Of a DNA stretch of 21,735 nucleotides, positions 1 to 5,647 are shown piece by piece. A program made the position numbers and the translations under genes. Every line of letters begins with the position of its first letter. The first letter of the stretch is position 1. The notes beneath the pieces were generated by a model, which was not told the DNA's origin, searched no databases, and saw only the letters and a list, made by a program, of their open reading frames with translations. The DNA comes from a virus. The stretch lies in the IMG/VR virus record IMGVR_UViG_3300030090_002953, positions 1 to 21,735 of that record; one strand, given 5' to 3'.

Positions 1-1
1 G

Positions 2-1336
2 GGTGCTACCCTTATTAAAGAAGCTGCTAAAAATACAGTAAGAGAAGCAGGTGACGGTACTACTACAGCTACCGTCCTTGCTGAATCTTTATTAAAAGAG
101 GTAAATAGTAGCGATGCTACTACAAGAGAAATAAAAGACGGGATAAAAACCGGTCTTAAAAAGGTAAATAATTACCTAGATAAGATTTCTGTCAAGATCG
201 AGGGCGATATGCTGGAATCTGTTAGCTCAATAAGTTGCAACAATGATGCAGAGCTAGGAAAGATTATAGCAGAAGCTTATACTAAAGTAGGTAAAGACGG
301 TGTGGTATTAATGGAAGAGTCTCCAACTGAAGAGACATATGTTGAAGTCGTAGATGGTGTACAAATAGACTCAGGACTCACCTCTCCACATTTTATTACT
401 GATAAAGATAAACAAGTTGCAGAACTTGATAATCCACTAGTTTTGATCGTATCTTCAGAAATACCTAACATACGTAAGATACAAAAAGTATTAGAGCACG
501 TTATAAAAAACAAACGCCCTTTACTTATAGTTGCTCCAGTTGATCAACAAGTCAAAGCTGCCTTATGTATGAATAAAGTGAAAGGTAATATAAAAGTTAA
601 CATTATTGACTTACCAGGCTTTGGTCCTACTAAAGACGATACGGTTGCTGACTTAGCGTTCCTAGTTGGAGCTAAGGTTATTAACGAACAGCTTGGTGAT
701 GATTTAGACTTAATAGATGTTGATTGTTTAGGTGAAGCTTACACAGCTATAACAGATGATAAAAACACAGTGTTAACTATAGATACTCCAGAAGAAGATA
801 TGGAAGAAAGAATCGAGAGTATTAAGAAAACTATAGATAAGTGGGAGAAAAACCCATTTGTACAAAAGAAACATCGACAAAGATTAGCAATGCTATCAGG
901 TAGCGTAGGTATGGTGAAAGTAGGCGCTGACTCTAAGGTTGAGATGAAAGAAAAGAAAGATAGAGTAGAAGATGCAATATATGCTACTAAAGCAGCTTTG
1001 AAAGAAGGTATCGTACCAGGTGGTGGTGTAGCACTATTAAATGCTTCGCAAAAAATCACCGCTAACGCGGTAGGTGAAGAGATATTACTTAAAGCTATTA
1101 AAGCACCTTGTAAAACTATACTTGACAACGCTGGTTTAAATCAAACTATTGATTTTGATGAAGGCACTGGTATTAACGTTATAACTGGCAAGCCAGTAAA
1201 TATGATATCTAGTGGTATTATAGATCCGGTACTTGTAACTAAATCAGCACTTAAAAATGCAGTAAGTGTAGTATCAACAATTATATCTGCAGATTGTGTA
1301 ATTTCAAATATGAGAATGAATGAAAGCAATCAATAG
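2..1336 (+). CDS. groEL: GroEL-type chaperonin (Hsp60), 5' end outside window
   Basis: ATP-driven barrel chaperonin that folds proteins in a closed cage with GroES. The frame is open from base 2, so about 70 N-terminal residues of a usual ~548 are missing and the first ATG at 209 is internal. Visible family marks, numbered from the window edge: the ATP-binding GDGTTT loop at 17-22, PGFG in the apical domain, the VKVGADSKVEMKEKKDRVED stretch with the hydrolysis Asp at about 324, GGGVALL, and IIDP near 408. The C-terminus ends in a short polar NMRMNESNQ and lacks the GGM-repeat tail of many bacterial GroELs. Several apical substrate-binding positions are non-standard: SGLTSPHF stands where E. 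coli has RGYLSPYF. The 3' end overlaps groES by 17 nt in another frame. A phage context and likely virion-protein clients are inferred from the neighbours. Confidence 0.95.
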   Translation, partial: GATLIKEAAKNTVREAGDGTTTATVLAESLLKEVNSSDATTREIKDGIKTGLKKVNNYLDKISVKIEGDMLESVSSISCNNDAELGKIIAEAYTKVGKDGVVLMEESPTEETYVEVVDGVQIDSGLTSPHFITDKDKQVAELDNPLVLIVSSEIPNIRKIQKVLEHVIKNKRPLLIVAPVDQQVKAALCMNKVKGNIKVNIIDLPGFGPTKDDTVADLAFLVGAKVINEQLGDDLDLIDVDCLGEAYTAITDDKNTVLTIDTPEEDMEERIESIKKTIDKWEKNPFVQKKHRQRLAMLSGSVGMVKVGADSKVEMKEKKDRVEDAIYATKAALKEGIVPGGGVALLNASQKITANAVGEEILLKAIKAPCKTILDNAGLNQTIDFDEGTGINVITGKPVNMISSGIIDPVLVTKSALKNAVSVVSTIISADCVISNMRMNESNQ

Positions 1337-1577
1337 ATATATAATAGTAGATAAAATAAAGACAGAACCTAAAAAGGTTGCTGGTCTTATAATGACAGAT
1401 GATACCGATGTTGACAATAGGTATTTAAAAGCAAAAATAATATCGTGTGGTAATTTAGTTGAAGGATTAAAAGATGGTGACACGATATATTACGATAAAC
1501 ACGCTGGACACGACATATCATGGAAAGATACTCTTTATAGAGTTATTCGTGATGGTGACGTTGTTCTAGTAGATTAA
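1320..1577 (+). CDS. groES: GroES-type co-chaperonin (Cpn10), short, roof hairpin missing
   Basis: Lid of the GroEL folding chamber. At 85 residues it is shorter than the usual ~97. The N-terminal strand (NRYIIVDKI) is followed by a mobile loop in which AGLIMT matches E. coli GGIVLT, so the GroEL-binding hydrophobic tripeptide is LIM instead of IVL. After the conserved GN, only nine residues (LVEGLKDGD) lead to the next strand where E. coli GroES has eighteen. The gap falls on the roof beta-hairpin, which T4 gp31 is also known to lack. The C-terminus (YRVIRDGDVVLVD) matches the closing strands of the family. The ATG at 1320 overlaps the groEL stop by 17 nt, suggesting translational coupling. 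The order groEL-groES is the reverse of the usual host operon. Confidence 0.88.
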   Translation: MKAINRYIIVDKIKTEPKKVAGLIMTDDTDVDNRYLKAKIISCGNLVEGLKDGDTIYYDKHAGHDISWKDTLYRVIRDGDVVLVD

Positions 1578-1647
1578 CCAAAACCGTAAACCAAAACCTA
1601 AACCTAAAAACAATTAACCTAATTATTAATCAAAAAAAAACAAAAAA
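1576..1647 (+). repeat. Spacer with A/C-only repeat after groES
   Basis: This 71-nt spacer is almost pure A and C in its first half. It contains two copies of ACCAAAACC and then short CCTAAA units, followed by an A-rich run directly before the next start codon. There is no Shine-Dalgarno sequence. Read one frame over from groES it would encode NQNRKPKPKPKNN and then stop, so it may be a relic or a cryptic Lys-Pro tail (see findings). Confidence 0.5.
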
Positions 1648-2061
1648 ATGGAAAATTATTTGTATTTCAGATCTGGAGCTGCTACAGCTGACGACGACGA
1701 AACTAATGGATCTACAATATACCCTGTTAGTTCATTTAGAGGTATGGTTTCTGGTACAGCTACTGCTTTAGGTGCTGTAACAGATGACGCCGATGCTTTT
1801 AGTATGTTCTTTACTCCAAAAGGTACTGTAGGTAATGGTGGTGCTGGTGACTCTGACGACGGAACTGGTGATCACGTTGATGTTGTTGTTGTAGCGATTA
1901 CAACTGACAACAATCAAAAAGCCGTTATGAAGAGCGTTGTTGCCGCGTTAAATGCTAATCCAGGTGATGGATTTGTTGAGATTTTTGACGCTGAGACTGG
2001 TTACAAAGTTAACTCTGATATAGAAGGAGTTACTATTGTACATACTACATCTGCTGACTAA
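1648..2061 (+). CDS. Small acidic protein of unknown function, possibly virion-associated
   Basis: A 137-residue protein with no catalytic motif I recognise. The N-terminus (MENYLYFRSGAAT) and the segment IYPVSSFRGM resemble small proteins I recall from uncultured marine phages. The middle (residues about 60-75) is rich in Gly and Asp. The rest alternates beta-type strands (VDVVVVAITT) with one helix (AVMKSVVAALNA). There is no signal peptide or membrane segment. It starts after a run of A with no Shine-Dalgarno sequence and ends 6 nt before the next gene. A decoration or minor virion role is possible from its placement near structural genes, but this is only a guess. Confidence 0.75.
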   Translation: MENYLYFRSGAATADDDETNGSTIYPVSSFRGMVSGTATALGAVTDDADAFSMFFTPKGTVGNGGAGDSDDGTGDHVDVVVVAITTDNNQKAVMKSVVAALNANPGDGFVEIFDAETGYKVNSDIEGVTIVHTTSAD

Positions 2062-2093
2062 TCTTAAATGAGATTAACCGCGCAGGATCTGCG
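2059..2093 (+). promoter_or_regulatory. Two short inverted repeats over a gene start
   Basis: TAATCT (2059-2064) and AGATTA (2071-2076) are perfect inverted repeats. They span the stop codon of the 137-residue gene and place the next ATG (2068) in a six-base loop. A second one, CGCAG-GAT-CTGCG, follows at 2081-2093. They could be a translational switch or a binding site for the downstream winged-helix-like protein. Chance is not excluded, because the arms are only 5-6 bp. Confidence 0.3.
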
Positions 2094-2508
2094 TGAAATG
2101 AATATCCTTAAGTATTACAGGCTCACTAGAAAGTGGGTCTGTAAAACTTACGGGTTAAAAGATGCAGATTTAGAATTATTAATTTATTTAGATTGTAAAG
2201 GAAGATTTACACGAAACGATTTTATCAACGGAGTTTATACATATTCGTGGGATAAAGCAAGATGGGACAGATTAAGAAACGAGGGTTGGATCGATGTATG
2301 GAGACATCGTAATAGAACAACTATAATGTACTCTGTATTTAAAACCTCATGGAAATGCTCTCAAATGATAAGTAGGATATATCGTATCTTACTAGGTGAG
2401 GAAGACTTACCCACTTCAGAAAGAAGTGTATTTTATAAGAATAAATCATACACAGATAAAGTTTATAATAAAGCTATAGATGATATGATAAAAGATAAAG
2501 ATAGATAA
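2068..2508 (+). CDS. Winged-helix-like protein, possible transcription regulator
   Basis: A 146-residue basic protein. The segment from about residue 24 to 95 reads as helix (WVCKTYGLKDADLELLIYL), then a helix-turn-helix-like stretch (FTRNDFINGV...SWDKARWDRLRNEGWI), then a strand pair (DVWRHR, TTIMYSVF) of the kind that forms the wing in MarR-type domains. The C-terminal third is helical and charged. Similar proteins recur next to structural genes in uncultured marine phages, as far as I recall. There is no enzyme motif. The stop overlaps the next start as TAATG, so the two are probably translated in sequence. The function as a regulator is inferred from fold-like features only; it could instead be a small virion-associated protein. 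Confidence 0.6.
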   Translation: MRLTAQDLREMNILKYYRLTRKWVCKTYGLKDADLELLIYLDCKGRFTRNDFINGVYTYSWDKARWDRLRNEGWIDVWRHRNRTTIMYSVFKTSWKCSQMISRIYRILLGEEDLPTSERSVFYKNKSYTDKVYNKAIDDMIKDKDR

Positions 2509-2945
2509 TGGGATTTAAACTAGGTACAGGTAGAGGAAATTATGCTGTTGGTGGTGTAATCAAAAACAAAATGCGTTTTGGTAAACAAGCTGGTGGAGAA
2601 GGATCCGTGCCTGGCACGCCTATTATTAGAAAACCATTAGAAGAAGGTATTATGGGAGAGGCTAATATGGATGGTAGTATATATATCAACGAAAATATAA
2701 TACCAGGTAGTCGTGAAGATAAACAAGTTATAAATCATGAAATGAGACACGCGACAGATATGAAACTTGGTAAACTAGCTTATGATGATGATAGTGTAAC
2801 TTATAATGGAGAAGTTTTTCCTAGAGAAACTATAAACGGTAAAGATATGATTAAAGTTGACGGAACATGGAAAGAAGCTGGTGATCACGGTTTCCCATGG
2901 GAAGATGACGCAAATAACGGTGGTAATGGAGATATTCAAGAATAA
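2508..2945 (+). CDS. Small protein with HExxH zinc-peptidase motif
   Basis: A 145-residue protein with the sequence VINHEMRHATD, giving a HExxH motif at residues 77-81, the zinc-binding and catalytic signature of many metallopeptidases. Before it lies a Gly-rich N-terminus (residues 1-35) with no signal peptide. After it come an acidic cluster (DDD at 93-95) and a C-terminal HGFPWEDDAN segment whose His127 or nearby acidic residues could give a third metal ligand. No complete known family is recognised. It is coupled to the gene before by TAATG and overlaps the next by 20 nt. The next two genes look like holins, so a role in lysis is possible; head maturation is the alternative. Confidence 0.6.
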   Translation: MGFKLGTGRGNYAVGGVIKNKMRFGKQAGGEGSVPGTPIIRKPLEEGIMGEANMDGSIYINENIIPGSREDKQVINHEMRHATDMKLGKLAYDDDSVTYNGEVFPRETINGKDMIKVDGTWKEAGDHGFPWEDDANNGGNGDIQE

Positions 2946-3138
2946 TAACGATTGGAACGAAAAATCTATTATTGGATTTGTTGCATTTGCAATAATGTGT
3001 GTGATTATGATAGTAGATCTTATAACTGGCTGGATAGGAAGAGACTTAATGATTAATGAGTTTGTATATGATTCATTTGTACTTGTGGTACTAGGATGCT
3101 TTGGTATAAGTGGATTAGAAAAATTTGCAAAAAAATAA
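2926..3138 (+). CDS. Small two-helix membrane protein, holin-like
   Basis: A 70-residue protein with a charged N-terminus (MEIFKNNNDWNEKS), a first membrane segment at about residues 15-38 (IIGFVAFAIMCVIMIVDLI), a short polar linker and a second segment at about 47-64 (YDSFVLVVLGCFGISGL), ending in Lys residues. Size and topology fit small phage holins, but no family motif is seen. I chose the ATG at 2926, not the in-frame one at 2857: it gives a 20-nt overlap in place of 89 nt and removes an N-terminus that merely shadows the preceding gene. The next start is 4 nt beyond the stop codon, so both are probably co-translated. Confidence 0.65.
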   Translation: MEIFKNNNDWNEKSIIGFVAFAIMCVIMIVDLITGWIGRDLMINEFVYDSFVLVVLGCFGISGLEKFAKK

Positions 3139-3141
3139 ATT

Positions 3142-3528
3142 ATGTTAGGAGGATTATTTTCTGGTGGAGCCGCAGATCTTGTAAAAGGTGTAGGTGGAGT
3201 TATAGATAACCTTCACACCTCTGCGGAAGAAAAGCTTGAAGCAGAAAGAAAAATAAAAGAATTAATTGCCAACTATGAGGTAGAGATGGAAAAAAACATC
3301 ACAAGTAGATGGGAGGCAGATTTAAAGTCGGATTCATGGCTTAGTAAAAATGTTAGGCCACTAGTATTAATATTTTTAATAGTATGCACCATGCTATTAA
3401 TATTTATAGACGCAGGTGCATTAAAGTTTGAAGTAAAATCATCATGGGTTGATTTGCTTCAATTAGTATTAATAACTGTGATCGGTGCTTATTTTGGCGG
3501 ACGATCATTTGAAAAAGTAAAAAAATAA
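3142..3528 (+). CDS. Holin of the GTA 3-TM type
   Basis: A 128-residue membrane protein. It has a Gly-rich hydrophobic start (LGGLFSGGAADLVKGVGGVI), an amphipathic charged helix at about 27-57 (EEKLEAERKIKELI), the segment SRWEADLKSDSWLSKNVRPL, a membrane helix (VLIFLIVCTMLLIFI) and a C-terminal membrane helix (LLQLVLITVIGAYFGGRSFE). The RWEAD...SDSWLSKN.RPL pattern before the membrane helix is what I know from the family of three-TM holins described in gene transfer agents (PF11351). These proteins make inner-membrane lesions for lysis. The family call is from memory. The upstream 16 bases are identical to those of the following gene. Confidence 0.75.
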   Translation: MLGGLFSGGAADLVKGVGGVIDNLHTSAEEKLEAERKIKELIANYEVEMEKNITSRWEADLKSDSWLSKNVRPLVLIFLIVCTMLLIFIDAGALKFEVKSSWVDLLQLVLITVIGAYFGGRSFEKVKK

Positions 3529-3531
3529 ATT

Positions 3532-4293
3532 ATGGCAACAAGTAAATATTTTACAGTAACAGTAAAACCCACTATAGCGGCTTCAGTACAACACACGGGC
3601 GCGTTTTCAGGTAATGATCTTCTTTTTGATTGGACAGCATTTGAAATACCAAAAGGAAGTGCTAAATTAGTAAACGCAACTATATTAGTAAGACCAAAAG
3701 GAGATGCTGGACCAACCGCTAATGATAATGCTGTAGGTTTGGTTTTTAGTAGCGCAAACACAGTGAGTTTAGGTAGTGCTCATGGCACTGTAGATAATAG
3801 ACCTTCAAATGATTTTTTAGGTACAATAGATTTCCACGCTACTAACTATACTCCTACAACTTTTAATAGCACGGCTGTTGGTACTTTAAGTATGGGTGGC
3901 ACGGATGTAGAGCTTGCGCAACCACCACTAGTTTTAACTCCAAATGTAGATGCTTTATCAACAACTACACCTGGTTTTGATACTATTTATTTAGCGGGTT
4001 ACGCTGCTGACGGTAATATGGATTTTAGTTCTATAGTTGTAGTTAGTGATGCTGATATAGCATCTGCCGCACATACTAGTATAGTTACTGGTGGAACTGG
4101 TATAGACAATAGAGAGCATTTTTTAGCTGGAGATGTTATCCATGCGCAAGATGATGCAGTCGCAGGAACTTTAGCTTCAGTTGCGGAAAGCGGTATAACA
4201 CTAACATCAGAGCTTGGCACGAGTATTTTAACAAATGGAGATACACTATATAATATACATCCAATTAGAATTATATTACAATTCGAAAGATAA
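3532..4293 (+). CDS. Presumed virion protein, beta-rich, unknown role
   Basis: A 253-residue protein dominated by Thr, Ser, Ala, Val and Gly, with predicted strand-turn-strand pattern and almost no charged helices. This composition is typical of phage surface or decoration proteins. The C-terminal part (AGDVIHAQDD..GTLASVAESGITLTS...LTNGDTLYNIHPIRIIL) looks like a small beta-barrel module with repeated GD turns. It lacks cysteines, a signal peptide and any enzyme motif. It follows the holin gene after 3 nt with the same AAATAAATTATG start context. Function is inferred from composition and neighbourhood only; a head-fibre or decoration role would fit. Confidence 0.7.
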   Translation: MATSKYFTVTVKPTIAASVQHTGAFSGNDLLFDWTAFEIPKGSAKLVNATILVRPKGDAGPTANDNAVGLVFSSANTVSLGSAHGTVDNRPSNDFLGTIDFHATNYTPTTFNSTAVGTLSMGGTDVELAQPPLVLTPNVDALSTTTPGFDTIYLAGYAADGNMDFSSIVVVSDADIASAAHTSIVTGGTGIDNREHFLAGDVIHAQDDAVAGTLASVAESGITLTSELGTSILTNGDTLYNIHPIRIILQFER

Positions 4294-4326
4294 AACAAAT
4301 TAAATTAACTTAAATTAAATAAAATT

Positions 4327-4638
4327 ATGGCAACAACAAAAGTAAAAGGTACGAGTAAAAAAATTAAAGAACTTAAAGGTATTAAGCCTGAAAAAATAAC
4401 TGACGAGCAGTTGGAAAAAGTTCAAAAAGTTATTAACGAGATTAACAGAACTCAAATAGAGCTTGGCCAAATAGAGACTAAAAAACATTCAATGCTTCAC
4501 CATATATCAACACTACAAGAAGCTGTAGGAGCGATAAAAGATGAGTTTGAAAAAGAGTATGGTACTGCTGATGTAGATATTCAGTCTGGTGTAATTAATT
4601 ATCCAATAGAAAATGGCGAAGTTAATAAGGAAGATTAG
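4327..4638 (+). CDS. Small helical coiled-coil protein, unknown
   Basis: A 103-residue highly charged protein. A Lys-rich N-terminus (residues 1-20) is followed by a long helix at about 25-80 with heptad-like hydrophobic spacing (LEKVQKVINEINRTQIELGQ, HHISTLQEAVGAIKDEF). The tail YGTADVDIQSGVINYP is likely beta. No catalytic motif is present. It resembles conserved small proteins found before the terminase in uncultured marine phages, as I recall. The start has AAAATTATG context after an A/T repeat spacer. Its 3' end overlaps the next gene by 26 nt in another frame. An assembly-helper or scaffold-like role is conceivable but not shown. Confidence 0.75.
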   Translation: MATTKVKGTSKKIKELKGIKPEKITDEQLEKVQKVINEINRTQIELGQIETKKHSMLHHISTLQEAVGAIKDEFEKEYGTADVDIQSGVINYPIENGEVNKED

Positions 4639-4834
4639 TGTAGGTAAAGACTATAAAAACGACGCCATGCACTACGCTGTTGGTCAAGAGGTTTACGGTG
4701 GACATACTATTTGTGATATATTAGAAGAGGAAGATAAATATTCTATTTATATTAGAAAAAATAAAAACGTATTGCCTTGGAAAGACTTCAATAAAAACAT
4801 GGCTGTGTCTGTTGAGTACAACTTAGAGTACTAA
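4613..4834 (+). CDS. Small conserved phage protein, unknown
   Basis: A 73-residue protein with no recognised domain. The core DYKNDAMHYAVGQEVYGGHT and the tail PWKDFNKNMAVSVEYNLEY look like conserved phage sequence that I recall from related contigs. The middle is a short strand pair (DILEEEDKYSIYIRK), so a small beta fold is plausible. The ATG at 4613 lies 26 nt inside the preceding gene, and the stop overlaps the next start as TAATG. This tight coupling argues that it is a real gene. No membrane segment or signal is present. Confidence 0.72.
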   Translation: MAKLIRKISVGKDYKNDAMHYAVGQEVYGGHTICDILEEEDKYSIYIRKNKNVLPWKDFNKNMAVSVEYNLEY

Positions 4835-5424
4835 TGAAAAGCGTTTACAACTTTGTTGTAACGCCAAAAGGAAAAAGATATAACAACACTAAGAAAGTTG
4901 GTGATTCAGAATTAATACTTAACACTGAAATATTTAATCACCAATACGTAAATAGAGAAGCTATAGTTATATCAACACCAATAATTGGCAGTACAGATAT
5001 ACAACCAGGCAATACAGTTATAGTGCATCACAATGTGTTTCGTAGATGGCACGATGTAAAAGGTATAGAAAAAAATAGTAGAAGTTTTTTTAACGAAGAT
5101 ACTTATTTTATAAACTACGATCAAATCTTTTTGTATAAAAGAAATGAAAAGTGGAAAGCTCCAAAAGGTTATTGTTTTATAAAACCTTTAAAAGCAATAG
5201 ATCAATTTAATATTGAATCTGAAAAACCATTACAAGGTATAGTTAAATATTCAGACGGTACTGTAGATGTAAATAGTTTAGTTGGTTTTACACCTAATAG
5301 TGAATATGAATTTATAGTTGATAGCGAAAGGCTATATAGAGTTTTATCTAATTTTATTACAATTAAATATGAATACCAAGGAGACGAAGAAGAATATAAT
5401 CCAAGCTGGGCGAAAAGCAGTTGA
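4834..5424 (+). CDS. Conserved phage protein, possible tandem GroES-like domains
   Basis: A 196-residue beta-rich protein. Residues 40-72 (REAIVISTP...DIQPGNTVIVHHNVFRRW) and 150-180 (GFTPNSEYEFIVDSERLYRV) each resemble the turn-and-strand core of Cpn10: a small-residue turn with Gly or Asn, hydrophobic strands, then an acidic-residue turn before LYRV. INYDQIFLYK at about 93-102 and FITIKYEYQ at 174-182 would be the closing strands of each half. This suggests two degenerate GroES-like domains in one chain, but no mobile-loop tripeptide is obvious. The idea rests on pattern only. A hairpin lies just inside the start. The 3' end overlaps the small-terminase candidate by 56 nt. An alternative is a virion or assembly protein of unrelated beta fold. 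Confidence 0.72.
   Translation: MKSVYNFVVTPKGKRYNNTKKVGDSELILNTEIFNHQYVNREAIVISTPIIGSTDIQPGNTVIVHHNVFRRWHDVKGIEKNSRSFFNEDTYFINYDQIFLYKRNEKWKAPKGYCFIKPLKAIDQFNIESEKPLQGIVKYSDGTVDVNSLVGFTPNSEYEFIVDSERLYRVLSNFITIKYEYQGDEEEYNPSWAKSS
4841..4864 (+). promoter_or_regulatory. Hairpin within the first codons of the 196-residue gene
   Basis: GCG, a bulged T, TTACAAC, loop TTT, GTTGTAA, CGC: a ten-base-pair stem with one bulge. It begins four bases after the ATG at 4834. Such a stem could slow or couple translation of this gene to that of its upstream neighbour, whose stop overlaps the start. Confidence 0.4.
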
Positions 5425-5647
5425 TGAGCTAATTAAAGTAGCAGAAGAAAAGATTATTACAAACACAGAAGATGACGTATCAGCTGATAGACTTAAAAAT
5501 GCCGCGGCTACTAAAAAACTAGCTATATTTGACGCATTTGAAATACTTAACAGAATCCAAGAAGAAGAAAACATGCTTGAGGGAAAAACACCTCAGGAGA
5601 CAAAGAAAAAAACTTTTAAAGGATTCGCCGAAGGCAGATCTAAGTAA
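5369..5647 (+). CDS. Candidate terminase small subunit
   Basis: A 92-residue, all-helical, charged protein that begins MNTKETKKNIIQAGRKAVDE and contains LKNAAATKKLAIFDAFEILN before a basic tail (KKKTFKGFAEGRSK). Small terminases recognise phage DNA and pass it to the large subunit; they are usually small, helical and encoded directly before it. Here the stop overlaps the large-terminase start as TAATG. The call rests on position, size and helicity, because no helix-turn-helix motif is clear. I chose the ATG at 5369 over the in-frame one at 5318: the extra 17 residues would be hydrophobic (YIEFYLILLQL) and lie deeper in the preceding gene. Overlap with that gene is 56 nt. Confidence 0.6.
   Translation: MNTKETKKNIIQAGRKAVDELIKVAEEKIITNTEDDVSADRLKNAAATKKLAIFDAFEILNRIQEEENMLEGKTPQETKKKTFKGFAEGRSK

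Noticed and set aside
277-1329. Minus-strand open frames across groEL
   Set aside because: They mirror the strongly conserved GroEL frame, are Ser-rich as expected from antisense reading, and have no start context or neighbours on that strand.
2606-2618. 13-nt palindrome CGTGCC-T-GGCACG
   Set aside because: It is inside a coding sequence with a one-base centre, and no regulatory context or second copy was seen.
2857-2925. Longer start for the two-helix membrane protein
   Set aside because: It would overlap the HExxH gene by 89 nt and the added residues only reflect the other frame; the ATG at 2926 fits better.
3147-3152. AGGAGG as a Shine-Dalgarno sequence
   Set aside because: It lies just after the ATG at 3142, encodes part of LGG, and no start codon follows at a suitable distance.
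5318-5368. Longer start for the small-terminase candidate
   Set aside because: The added residues are hydrophobic and unlike the charged helical body; the conserved-looking MNTKETKK start is at 5369.
5524-5531. TATATTTG as a Bacteroidota -7 promoter box
   Set aside because: It is inside a coding region and no TTG/TTTG element was seen at the usual distance upstream.
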